Below, in pieces: positions 52,631-62,947 of a stretch of DNA of 64,000 bases. The stretch is from assembly GCA_916048095.2 (NCBI GenBank), contig OU696577.1, forward strand, positions 3,885,501 through 3,949,500, read 5' to 3'. Within the stretch, counting starts at the first letter, position 1, and each line of letters starts with the position of its first letter. This stretch comes from Sacculina carcini. Taxonomy: Eukaryota; Arthropoda; Thecostraca; Sacculinidae. The notes below the pieces were generated by a model, which made no database searches, had not been told where the DNA came from, and saw only the letters and a program-made list of their open reading frames with translations. The position numbers were made by a program, and so were the translations under genes.

Positions 52631-53520
52631 TAAATAAATGTGGGTGTTTGTGCGTGCGTTGTTTCCCGTGACGATAGAGCGTGAGTGCGTGTGTGAGAGA
52701 GATAACAGGGATGTCATTTGATCGGCTAGTATATGTGTATGTATATATGTATTCCTGTCTGTGCGTTAGAGTTGTAGTTATGCATTGTGTGTCAGTGGTT
52801 ACCAGTGTGAAGAGGTGGTGTTGTCGTGTTGGCTGTGTTGATTGCGCATTGTGTGAACGGTGGATTGTGCGTGCGAGTATCCAGTGTGTATATTGTTTTC
52901 GTATCATACTACAGCTTCATTGTTTCATATTACTGATTTGATTCACTCATAGTCTTCAAATACATCATCCGTCAATCATGTTATTCTTCTCCACGGTGGA
53001 GGCGAAGCAGTATCTACAATAAATAAATTCAAAGAATGTAAGATATGTGAAACGAATTATAACAGCAACACAACTATTATGGTTTATATTGTCTTTTTAA
53101 CTCAGCAAGTTTCTGTGTCGCACCCTGTACATGCTAAAATGGGTAGAATACATCCAAGAATCGCTGGTGATTTTTCAACATTGAGAGATGATTAATAAAT
53201 TACGATTCATGCTAAGTGGCATAGATGATAATTTTCAGCGCTGAGGAACAGCCGTGAATAAATACAAGGATATCTGTCACCACGCATTGTACAAAAACTG
53301 TATTATTTCAGAAAGGTGTGAAGTTCTACCCAATTTTCCATTGTTTGAACGCGAAATTTTCTTGCATTGTTTCTTGGTCGTTAATAAGAGCAGTCATTGC
53401 ACCAGTGATACTCCCTCGGTCTGTCAATCAACCTCAACCTCTGCAAACAACAATGCCCCAATAACTGGGATTATCTAATGATTTCTCTGAAATTCGCGGT
53501 GCTCAAACCCCTGTATTTCG
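52631..53520. other. MRPL21 intron sequence, no gene seen
   Basis: AT-rich intronic sequence. TTTCTGTGTCGCACCCTGTAC at about 53112 resembles a mariner terminal repeat. No conserved open frame. Confidence 0.45.
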
Positions 53521-53634
53521 CTATGATTCTCTAACTAAACGTCCACTTACGCCTGGTTTACTGCAACAATGTACATGCTCTTCTACAAGTGACTTCCGGT
53601 GCTTGTGATTCCCACAACGCACACCAGCACCAAC

Positions 53635-53868
53635 CTTCTCCAGTCTGATGGTGTCGCCGATGTCGGGCGCCCAACGTCCTCGCAGTACGATCAGGTCGCC
53701 CTCGGTCACGCGGAACTGCTTGCCCTGAATGTGCACGACGGCGAAGAGACGGCCGGCGGTGCCCGAGGCCACACATTGGTCCACTCGCGCCATCACCGCT
53801 GTTGGCGACACATCAACACACACAGCGCCGTAGTTGTCACAGCACAGCACGGCGGCGGCGGCTGACAT
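53635..53868 (-). CDS. MRPL21: Mitochondrial ribosomal protein bL21m, N-terminal exon
   Basis: ATG 53868 starts MSAAAAVLCC. The conserved part is RLFAVVHIQGKQFRVTEGDL and GDTIRLEK, the first half of bL21, which binds 23S-type rRNA in the large mitochondrial subunit. The donor AAG|GTTGGT in phase 0 joins to VLLVGAADF in the exon at 51259, reproducing the IRLEKVLLVGA sequence of the family. The predicted product is about 190 residues, near the usual 200. The N-terminal 25 residues are a weak mitochondrial targeting signal, so an upstream exon may exist. The intron is 2375 bp. Confidence 0.88.
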
Positions 53869-54363
53869 TGTGAACGCTCGTGCCGAAAGGAAAGAAGGAC
53901 GCGCAATAAAGCATGATCATACAGAAGCAAGCACTACACAGAATGCGTCACGCCATACAAACAAGTAACACCCTAAGCTATGAACATTGTTGTCATGACT
54001 AAACGAAGTGCAACATTGCTTCACGTTCAAACTCCAATATTATTTGGATAACAGAACAAACATAAAAGAGAAACGTTCTTAAACGAACTTAGACCTTTTG
54101 ACGAATTTTCTATGTGACAAAATAAGAAATCAAACTTCAAATACTACATTGCATACTAACGAATACACCGTATAATAGTATACTAAATACATCGTATAAG
54201 CGTATAATAAATGCACCGTATACCCTTTGTTGGAACGGAAACGAGTACCACAATTTCCAAGAATGTGTACAAGCAAAATGTGTATGCGAAATTTTCGATA
54301 GCATATCAATATCGCATCATTCCACACAGGGTCACCCCGTGTAAATGTGAAGTTTCAGTATGT
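53869..54363. other. Upstream of MRPL21, no gene seen
   Basis: Probably holds the MRPL21 promoter and 5' UTR, but no motif can be supported. The region 54120-54330 contains repeated ACCGTATAA/CGTATAAG words. Confidence 0.4.
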
Positions 54364-54762
54364 TCAGTCACCGGCACTGCTGTGATCACGCTGGGGCAGC
54401 TTCATCGGTGTCAGACAACCTCCTGCGTCGTAACTTGTGAACGTGACACCAGCATCACTATGTCCGCCTATATTGTCTGCTTCGGTGAACGTCATGGAGG
54501 CGACAGTGGCGGCGTACTTGTTGACAACTCCGGCATGCATGCCCAGCAGAGTGCACGTTGATGATCCTACTGCTGCTCGTACACAGGAGCAAGCACGGAA
54601 TATAGCATTTATGCAATCAAGCGCACACACCGACGCGCAAACGTAATTATGGCTGATGGAGGCACTCGGTGGTAGCGTGGCAGTGACGCTAGAACCAGCA
54701 ATCAACAGAACAGGACAAACCACTGCTGAAGCTACATCAATCAATACTCTACTCTTCTGCAT
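54364..54762 (-). CDS. Hypothetical Cys-containing ORF with signal-like N-terminus
   Basis: A 132-codon frame starting MQKSRVLIDVASAVVCPVLL. The first 28 residues could be a signal peptide, and seven to nine Cys follow. No family is recognised. The opposite strand has overlapping frames, and no splice or homology evidence supports this as a gene. It lies about 500 bp upstream of MRPL21, same strand. Reported as a weak candidate only. Confidence 0.2.
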   Translation of the reverse strand: MQKSRVLIDVASAVVCPVLLIAGSSVTATLPPSASISHNYVCASVCALDCINAIFRACSCVRAAVGSSTCTLLGMHAGVVNKYAATVASMTFTEADNIGGHSDAGVTFTSYDAGGCLTPMKLPQRDHSSAGD

Positions 54763-54844
54763 GATATTCCATGAAAGATAGACAACATCATCGATAATTC
54801 AACAATGCACACATCGAATATTTCATTTTGGTACAATATATATA

Positions 54845-55158
54845 CCGTAAATGCTCTTTTTATCCGACATTCCGGATTATTTTTCGACCTCCTGCGTATG
54901 GTGCCGGATTATTTGAGCCTGTCGGATTATTTTTGGTCACTCCTCACGGTAGGATTGCGCAAAAACTGCAACACAAAAAATAGTGCACTGATAACAGGGT
55001 TGAGATAAGACGCGTATCTCCACAGTGTATTGTTCTGTATCTCCCACGTGTCTTTTGTTATGATGTAATCCCACAATCGCATCTCAAGCGAGGACGAGCT
55101 CCAGCTTCACCAAGGTGCCGGATTATTAGAGCCTGTCGGATAAATAGAGCATTTACGG
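54845..55158. mobile_element. TA-flanked MITE with long terminal inverted repeats
   Basis: A 314-bp element flanked by TA on both sides (54843-54844, 55159-55160). The termini read CCGTAAATGCTCTTTTTATC and, reversed, CCGTAAATGCTCTATTTATC, continuing with CGACA on both sides. Internal copies of GCCGGATTATT and GCCTGTCGGAT give a second level of symmetry. A TA target and long repeats suggest a Tc1/mariner or pogo-derived MITE. Confidence 0.9.
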
Positions 55159-55160
55159 TA

Positions 55161-55488
55161 TCCATAATAATAAAGCTCAACGTACATGTGTGAGTGTGTC
55201 CGCATGAACACACGTTTTATTGGTATGCGTGTCTGTGTGTCCATATTACATGACTCATGCATTGAAGCGAGCGTTTGCAGCGAGCGTTTGCAAATGCCCA
55301 GTGGCGTGCAGAGTGCGTAGCAAAATTGAGTGTACATCGTCGTGCATGTCCGTGTTCCAGAAGCGTTTTTCGGGTGTATATGTGTAGCTTACCAATATTG
55401 TAATTGTAACTATCATTAATTTTTCTATTGGTGTTTGTTGTTCACCTTTATTTTATACACTTTTGTCATTCAGTTGAGCGATTGAAGA
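55161..55488 (-). repeat. Dispersed repeat family R1, copy 3 (reversed)
   Basis: The reverse complement of the repeats at 43809 and 44258, with TTGAGCTTTATTATTATGG at one end and CATTCAGTTGAGCGATTG at the other. It starts immediately next to the MITE and ends where the L1-like LINE is cut off. Confidence 0.85.
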
Positions 55489-57385
55489 AATTTTAGAAGA
55501 AAACTGTGATCCAGCGTTGAGTATCCTCTTCTGAAGCAAGTTTGTGTTTCTCCTATCAGGGCACATTCCTCTGCATATTTGCACAATCTATAATTGATTA
55601 TTGACGTCAACAATTTGCCAAGACAGCTCAGTAGAGTAATTCCTCGATAATTTTTTGGGTTGCTAATGTTGTCTTTGTTCTTGTATATTGGGATAATTAT
55701 TCCAGTGGACCAGTATGATGGGAACACACCATCATCCAGTATCTTGTTGAAAAAGCTGGCATACAATGAACAAAATACATATTTTGTATTCTTTATGTAT
55801 TCGTTAATAATGCTGTCGATTCCCGGCGATTTACCATTTTTTAACTTGTTTATACAAGCAATTACTTCCCCTGGGGTTATTCGTACGTGTAGAAAAGAAT
55901 TTTCGCAATCATCACCTATGTGAGAGTTGACATCGTCATGATAATCGTCTCCTAAATTTTCCCCTGTCAGCAAGTCCTTAAAATGTTCATAAAACTCCAT
56001 CAATGATACCGTGCATTCCTCCTTTGGTCTTGAATTTCTCAGGATTCTCCAATAGCCCTTAAGGTTTTCCTTTTCGGCATTTCTTAATCGTGAGACGATT
56101 TGGATGGATCTTTGTTCCTTGATTCTGTAAATTTATTGCTTGTATTTTCTAATCATCAGCTTCAATTCATCAGCTAGTGAATCAATGGTCTTTGATTTAT
56201 TGTGTCTATTTTTAGCACTATGGTATTTTTTTCTATGTATCATACATCTACCATCATATCCATATATGTATGCAGTGTTACTCTGTTTTGTGTGTTTCCT
56301 CATTGATTTGACGGGAAATGTTTTTCTAGTCGGCTCGAGAAGCAGTTTATGTATTGAATTATTTATCTCATCTATTGTCAGATAAGACATGTTAGCACAT
56401 AAATTGTTGACACATTCAGCAAATACATTCTGTCTGTACATTTCTTCTCTATCAGCTGTCCATCTGCCTGGTCTGACATTTTCTAGTTCATATGTGTTTG
56501 ATTCTGATTTCTGGTATTGATCATCTGTTGACGTTTTAATCTCCCATTTCACATTAATCGAAACTGTGACCCCACAGTGCACATCAGAAATCAAAGGATC
56601 AAAATCAAGTACTCTGAATCCAGATATCATATTTAGAGTGTTGTATGTTCCCATTATGTAGTCCACAGTTGTTTTGAATGTCGTTGTAGCCTTGCCAACA
56701 CCGTAATCATCACCTACTCTTCCGTTTAATATGATTATTCTATTATTTTTACATATTTCTAACAATTTTTTACCATAATAGCTCCTATCAGCACTTTGGT
56801 CATCGTTGAATCTCTCCACAGAAATGTTATACGTTTTCATTGATTCACCAATATCTATTATAAAATCATTATCACTCCCACAATCAGCTATATCTGAGCG
56901 AGCACCAGTGTGTGCATTAAAGTCGCCGCATATTATGTGTCTGCAGTCCGCATTTGAGATCAAAAAATCATCCAATTCATCAAAGTGATTTACTTTGCCA
57001 TACCTAGAATGGCTTGGAGGTATATGCATGATATATAAAGGTCTTCACTTGAGGTATTCATTGGGTCTTGTGTGCATATAGTCAATATCGTCTCATAATC
57101 ATGTCGGCATTGCTTCCATGATACCTTGGATTTATGCTTAATAGCAATCATTATTCCACCTGATTTGCTTCTACTTACTTTCCATCTGTGTTTGTAGAAT
57201 ATATCATAGCCAATTGTACTCATAACATTACCAACATTCTCCATGTCAGTATCATCACATTTTGTCTCTGTTAGACATATTACATCATATTGATTGACAG
57301 TATCAGCAAATTCTTCGACTAACAGCTTAGATCGGAGACCACATACGAGACATTAAGACTGAGCATTTTAAGTGTTACCATAATT
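55489..57385 (-). pseudogene. L1/Tx1-like LINE ORF2, endonuclease and RT start, 3' part missing
   Basis: From right to left: an endonuclease N-terminus near 57380 (KMLSLNV, then after a frameshift GLRSKLLVEEFADT, VICLTETKCDD), HIICGDFNAHTG, SDVHCGV as the SDH-like block, an in-frame TAA at 56133-56135 that is read past in the same frame, and the RT start (NGKSPGIDSIINEYIK, PIYKNKDNISNPKNYRGITLL). The RT palm with its catalytic Asp pair is absent, because the element ends at the R1 repeat at about 55489. Two frame breaks are also present. Losing the 3' end rather than the 5' end is atypical for a LINE. Confidence 0.8.
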
Positions 57386-57429
57386 TGTGTCGCTGCTGTG
57401 TCTATCGCACGTCTGGCGCCAGCGAATCC

Positions 57430-58190
57430 CTATTGGCTACGGTAGGTCTTTGCTGCCTCGACCTCGTCGTAGGTGACATAAGCCTTATGTAGATCTGCTA
57501 AACCGTTCACCACCACAGGCGACTTTCTGTTGGCGTACCATATGACGAGTTTGGCGTCGTGCGTTGAAACGTTTTGTACGCTGCTTTTCTTCTTAATATC
57601 TCTCATCATAGCTACCCTTGTTGGAGTCAGTTCGTCGTTCACAAATATTTTCGTGTTTTTCAGCTTAAGCTGCTTCTTATTGCGAAGAATCTGGACTCTT
57701 TTCTTAGGCCGGCAGATTCTCACAATTACAGGTCTGTTGGTATTTGCTCCAGATTTCATGCGGCCTGCTCTGTATACACATGCAATGTCATCATGCGTCA
57801 ACTCCACTCCAATATCACGAGCAACTTCAATCACATTCCTTTCCATTGCTTCCTGCGTCTCATTCTCTTTCTTTTCCAATCCAGTCAGTCTGAGATCATC
57901 TATTTTTGAGAGCTCCTCTAGCATGTAGTTTTGATGCTCGATGATTCTCTCCAGATCTTTGACGAGTTCTCATATATTTTTTCTGTCATTGGCTTAACTG
58001 TTGCCTCAACAGCCGTTGTAACCGCTGCCGTGATGACCTGTATCATCGCTGGTAGTATAGTTGAGAGCACATCTCTGGCCGCCTTTGAGAAACCTCTACC
58101 TCCTTCCAGTCCTCCATCCTCACTCATATTGTCCACAATCGATCTCACAGTAGTATCCACTAGTTCAGTTAGGTTAGATTTCCCGCTCAT
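57430..58190 (-). pseudogene. L1/Tx1-like LINE ORF1, frameshifted
   Basis: The N-terminal part (58190 to about 57920) is helix-rich (FSKAARDVLSTILPAMIQV, TAAVTTAVEATVKPM), consistent with a coiled coil. After an overlap of a few bases and a frame change, the second part (57924-57430) has VEVARDIGVELTHDDI-like sequence (seen as VARDIGVELTHDDIA), VYRAGRMKSGANTNRPVIV and KKQLKLKNTKIFVNDELTP, the fold of the L1 ORF1 RRM and C-terminal domain. Basic surface residues fit RNA binding. It lies just upstream of ORF2 on the same strand. Confidence 0.78.
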
Positions 58191-58907
58191 GTCGCAAAGT
58201 ATTCACAACACAATCAAGGTCACTGGTTCACACGGGCTCACAATCACCGAATCACACGTCCGCACTGTATCAAGTCACACACACAAGTGTGTGTGTGTGT
58301 GTGTGTGTACCGTTGATTCACGGTTAAAATAAGTTTAAATTTTAGTACAGTCAACATTACACATAACGGACCTCCAAATAGTGGAACAATTCCTTGGTCC
58401 CGAACAAAAGCCTATCAAATACGTGTTCACTCCTCCAATGAGCGGGATTTAAATATCCGACTAGCGGAAACCTTCAAATAGCGGAATGTCAGATTGGTCT
58501 CCACTATAGCACATGTAGCACTATATACCGGAACAACCACACATACACACACATACAAACTCACACACACACTCGCATACATATACAAACACACACACAG
58601 ACACACAATGTGCATGTGCATTCGTGCATAATGGACCTCTGAGAGATACCTGTGAATGGGATGAGTGGAAACGGGATATTTGACATTTGCATTCTGCTTC
58701 ATTTTGAGTGTGTATGTGTCTGTGTATGTGCTGGTGAGTCTGTATATGTGAGTTCAGTTAAAACCCACGTTGACAATGCACCACTGGCTACATGAGCGTT
58801 TGTTTGTCGCGCTTGATTTACGGTTCAAAAGTGCATTGAAATTTAATAGGTGTATAGCATAAGTAAGTGAGTAAGTATACTTATAAGTCATTCAAATAGG
58901 ATGCCCA
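58191..58907. other. Spacer with GT/CA runs and a pogo-like block, no gene seen
   Basis: Includes a (GT) run at 58287-58310, then a block with CATAACGGACCTCC, CCGACTAGCGGAAACC and AAATAGCGGAATG words (58360-58490) that resembles pogo/Tigger-type termini, and CA-rich sequence (58530-58610). Nothing delimits an element. Confidence 0.4.
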
Positions 58908-58983
58908 CGAAGCTACGAGACGCACGCAGTGCGGATCTACTAGCGGCAATCACCGCACGAAGTGCGGAATTTGTCGCTAGTAT
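58908..58983 (+). mobile_element. Helitron-like 3' terminus, reversed copy of 43363-43422
   Basis: Reads GACGCACGCAGTGCGG, TCTACTAGCGG, then the hairpin CCGCACGAAGTGCGG, 9 nt, CTAG (58977-58980), followed by T. It is the reverse complement of the terminus at 43363-43422 with about 90% identity over 75 bp. It abuts the Gypsy pol, whose open frame continues artificially into it. Confidence 0.65.
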
Positions 58984-58992
58984 ATATATATA

Positions 58993-61260
58993 CAGGGTAA
59001 AGAAAGAAGAAGCCTGGGAGTTGCCAGATATGTCACATCTAAACCGCACTGAACGACACGAGATAACAGCGCTTATAGAACACAACAGAGATCTGTTTGC
59101 TCGCTCGAATAAAGATTTGGGAAAAACAGACATTGTGGAGATGAAAATAGACACTGGAGAACACGCACCGATCAAATCACAACCATATCGGCTGCCATAT
59201 AGTCAGAGAGATTTTGTGGAAAAAGAAGTTAATGACTTGCTCGACGCCAAACTAATAAGAACATCAAGATCACCGTGGGCGTCACCCATAGTCATAGTAG
59301 ACAAAAAGGATGGGAATAAGCGATTGTGCGTCGATTATCGAAAGCTCAACAAAAACACGAGGAAGAACGCATATCCGATCACTCGAATTGACGACGTATT
59401 AAGTTCACTTGGGAATGCCAAATATTTTTCATCACTAGACCTAAAATCAGGCTTTTGGCAGATTCCAATGCATCCAGATTCAGTAGAAAAAACGACGTTT
59501 ACATGTTATTTGGGTAGTTTCGATTTTCTGTACATGCCGTTTGGATTAGCATGTGCACCTGCTATATTTTCGGAGCTAATGAATACTGTGCTGCAAGGAA
59601 TTCAGTTCAAGTTTTGTACTTCTTACATGGACGATCTCATTGTATACTCGCCAACCTTCGAAGAACACATTCGGCACATTTCCATCGTTTTTGACCGTTT
59701 ACGCGAAGCCAATCTCAAACTAAAAATGTCCAAATGCGAATTTCTCAAACCGGAAATAAATTATTTAGGTCATCTCGTATCTCCCAAGGGAATAAAGCCA
59801 GACCCAAGGAAAATTTCAGCAATACAAAAATTGGTTCCTCCAACGAACGTACGCGAAATAAGATCTTTCATCGGACTCACAGGATATTACCGTCGTTTCG
59901 TTGACAACTATGCGAAAATTGCCAAACCCATGATCGTACTGACCAGAAAACACGCGAAATTCCATTGGACTCAAGAGTGTCGAGAAGCATTTGACGAGCT
60001 GCGAAAGTGCTTAACGCAAGTTCCAATACTAGCCTATACAGACACGAGCAAGCCGTACAAGATATACACAGATGCAAGCCAAGACTCTATCGGAGCAACG
60101 CTGACACAGGTTCACGACGATGGCGAACGTGTCATACAATTCCTCTCTCACCAGTTGAGCGAGACGCAGAAACGATGGCCAACAATTGAGCGCGAAGGTT
60201 TTGCTATCGTTTTCGCCTGCCAAAAGTTCAGACATTACCTGTATGGATCGAAGTTCACTGTGTACTGCGATCATAAGCCGTTAATGTACCTGTTTGCATC
60301 CGAAATGAAAAACCCGCGAGTACAGAGATGGGCGATATTGTTAGATGAATATGGATGTGATGTTGAGTATATCTCAGGTGCTAAGAACGTCGTAGCCGAC
60401 GCTCTATCGCGACTCAAATCCGAGCAGGAATGTGACGTTGATGTCATCAACTCAGATAGACGACCAGGAGCTAAGCTGCGATATGAGATCGATCCCTGCC
60501 CTGATGCCGAGAATGACACCGATTTTCATCACAAGTTTGGTGACTTCCTGTCGAGAAATAAGAACCTTTGTACTTTACAGAAAGAAGATGATTCGTTGGC
60601 GAGCATAATATCCGCACTCAAAACCGAAGATGACAAGCCAGATGTCGGTAGGCACTATACTATGATTGATAATACGCTTTTCCATGTTTCAAACCCAGAT
60701 CACTGCAACCGTTTCCCAGGACTGCAAGTGTGCGTCCCGAAAACACTGAGACCATCGATAATACAAGAATTTCACAATGGATTTTTCGGGGGACATTTCG
60801 GAATCGATAAAACCTACGCAAAAATACGGACGAGGTTCTACTGGCCAGGCTTGTACCGAGATGTGATCGATTATTGTAAAACGTGTACACCATGCAACAT
60901 GAGAAAGCTGAGAAAGCAGAAGCCACCATTGCATGATATGCAAATACCCCATCATCCTTTCGAAATCATCTCCATAGACACCAGCGGTCCTTTTCCTGTT
61001 TCATATTCAGGCAATCGATTTATCATAAACATCGTCGACCATTTCTCTGGATATCCCGAATCCTTCCCAGTGCCGAACAAATCGGCTGAAAGTGTCGCAA
61101 AAGTGTTAATGGGACACATTTTGCCAAGGCACAGTTGTCCGCGAGTAATTGTTTCCGATAACGGGTTGGAATTTTGCAACGAAATTGTAGAGAAAGTCAA
61201 TATTGTCTCATCCAACTTTATAAGCGTGTGTATCAAAGCTTTAAGTATTCAATTCGAGGT
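58993..61260 (+). pseudogene. Ty3/Gypsy Pol: RT, RNase H, partial integrase
   Basis: One long open frame. RT: SPWASPIVIVDKKDGNKRLC, SSLDLKSGFWQIPM, catalytic YMDDLIVYS, FLGHLVSPKGI-like (seen as YLGHLVSPKGIKPDP). RNase H: YTDASQDSIGATL, IEREGFAIVFACQKFRHYL, DHKPLMYLF, and NVVADALSRL at its end. Integrase: HHCC region FHNGFFGGHFG ... CKTCTPC, first catalytic Asp in SIDTSGPFP, second in VSDNGLEF at about 61157. The third catalytic residue (Glu) is missing, because the sequence changes at about 61195. The 5' end (gag, protease) is missing at the Helitron terminus. So the long frame is a truncated, inactive pol despite lacking stops. Confidence 0.9.
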
Positions 61261-61679
61261 TTCCACTGAACCCTCGCGCCGCACCGAGTTCGACGGCATA
61301 GTGAAGAATGGTCATACCGAGCGTGATCATCACTTCTGTACCACATCACAACTGGGGAGTGGAGAGCATTGAAGGCTATCGCCTCCGGCATGGAGTGGCC
61401 GAGGTACTTGTCAAGTGGAAGACCCCCATCACTCCATCATGGGAAACTCTGTGTGAATTGCCAATCGGCGTACTGCTTCTACACGGACACGTACAAGAAG
61501 CGCCCGGGCATCTACAACAGAGAACAACAGCCTACCACTGGGACCTGCTGGCGCTCAACAACGACCGGGTGACGTTTCTTCACAATCGATCTATGGATCA
61601 GTCGAGAGAACAGTCGGCGGTGGACAGAACTCAAACAAATTCGTTAGTGCCAAACGACAATCTTATTAATTTATAAATT
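61261..61679 (+). pseudogene. Gypsy C-terminal remnant with a chromodomain-like segment
   Basis: In the frame ending at 61676, VESIEGYRLRHGVAEVLVKW and TPSWETL follow the VExIxxxRxxxGxxxYLVKWxxxxxSWE pattern of a chromodomain. Such domains end the integrase of some Gypsy elements. It joins the truncated integrase after a deletion and a frame change. It may be the end of the same element or of another one. Confidence 0.5.
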
Positions 61680-61756
61680 GTATTTCGTCATGTATTCATC
61701 TCGCCGTGTATAAGCTTGCTTTGATAATTCGTTTTATGGCCGTGACCATCTAGTGG

Positions 61757-61786
61757 TCAAATTATGTGGAAATCCACATAATTTGA
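61757..61786. repeat. Perfect 14-bp palindrome
   Basis: TCAAATTATGTGGA, AA, then the exact complement. It lies about 80 bp downstream of the Gypsy remnant. If the region is an LTR or its flank, it could be a regulatory dyad. No function is shown. Confidence 0.85.
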
Positions 61787-62680
61787 TGTAGACCTTGCGC
61801 TGTGCTTGTAGCAGAGATGTTTCTCGCTTCATTTATTCTGCTTTATTTCTGTGTGTAAAAGCTAATTATATAATTGCCTGTTAAGCGTATCTGTGTGTAT
61901 CCCAACAAGCGTGGCAACCCCGCACGCCTATGCTTAGTCAGCATGTAATATGAGCGCGTGGCGGACAGCGACGAGCTACTGCAAGCAGCTAGCGCGAGTG
62001 AAGGAATGCAGGGGCCATAAATTCATCTCACATAAATGTGTCAACCCCAGACTTGTCTCCCGCTTAACACGTGTTGACCAGAGCGTCCAGAGAAATCACA
62101 CCACTTTATGAGAATTTTATTACCCGCTCGATGAGTAGGCTAACCGACAAAAACAATAGCAGGGAATCCAAATTTGTCCACCCGGGGAAGATTAGTCAGA
62201 GATTTACGAGGAAACTAACACCAACCAGCCGGTGAGGAGCATAGGTACGCGCTTGCACCAGCTCTGCCTCAGTTGACCGTCGCGCGTCGCATAAAAGAGA
62301 CAGGTAGGCGATTCTCTAGGTCTTTCGGGTTAGGTCTTACGGAGTTCTTTTGGACCTTGGTGCTCGAGAGTTTTTGGTCTGGTCTATTGTCTATTCGTTT
62401 ACTCGTGTTGAGCCTTGTGGCTTGGTCGATCGTGCTTTGTGTTTGGGCTGTTTGACCACTATCGTCCGTGTGTTGTTTGATATCGCATCGCTACGCTGCT
62501 GCTGTTGACAAATACAGTGTTTACGTTTGTTCAACAAGCTGGACCGGCAGACCTCCGTGGGGGAGAGTTATTAACACGAGCTATTGGGAAAACAAATCTA
62601 GACTATCACAAGAATCGCGAGAAGAAGCACCACCGTGACCACAAACGGGTGCTATCAGAAGAAATCAAGACTACAATTTG
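61787..62680 (+). repeat. Probable 5' LTR and flank of the last Gypsy element
   Basis: Non-coding sequence between the pol remnant and a primer-binding site. It probably contains an LTR ending ...GACTACA at about 62675. The left limit cannot be set because no second LTR is in the window. A CGCTCGATGAG/CTAACACC region and a 60-codon frame are not informative. Confidence 0.4.
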
Positions 62681-62698
62681 TGGTGCCGTGACCCGGAT
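62681..62698 (+). promoter_or_regulatory. Primer-binding site of an LTR retrotransposon
   Basis: TGGTGCCGTGACCCGGAT begins with the TGG expected to pair with a tRNA 3' CCA, 5 nt after a possible LTR end ACA. A gag frame follows about 250 bp downstream. TGGTGCCG-type sites are common in invertebrate Gypsy and BEL elements. The tRNA species is not identified. Confidence 0.65.
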
Positions 62699-62947
62699 TT
62701 TCGAAGATCGACATCAAGCAACAGCCGCAAGTAAGAACATCATCGCCAACAAGAGCAAGGAACAAAGAAGACCAACAACAACAGGAGAACAGAAGAACCA
62801 GTCCGGAACGACCAACTCGGGGACCATACAAGTGCGCACAAGCTTTCTGCATCGAGGGTATGTGACAATTCTTTTCTCCTTATCAGAGCCATTTATACGT
62901 ATTGTAATTGACGCTTTAAGTGTTACAAATAGTTGATTGAGAGCATA

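Noticed and set aside
52398..52907. A 169-codon minus-strand reading frame
   Set aside because: It runs antisense through the end of the mariner relic and low-complexity sequence.
58901..58992. The N-terminal 30 residues of the long pol reading frame
   Set aside because: They are encoded by the Helitron-like terminus and a TA run, so the apparent start at 58901 is accidental.
62505..62936. A 143-codon plus-strand reading frame
   Set aside because: It covers the primer-binding site and leader of the Gypsy element and has no domain.
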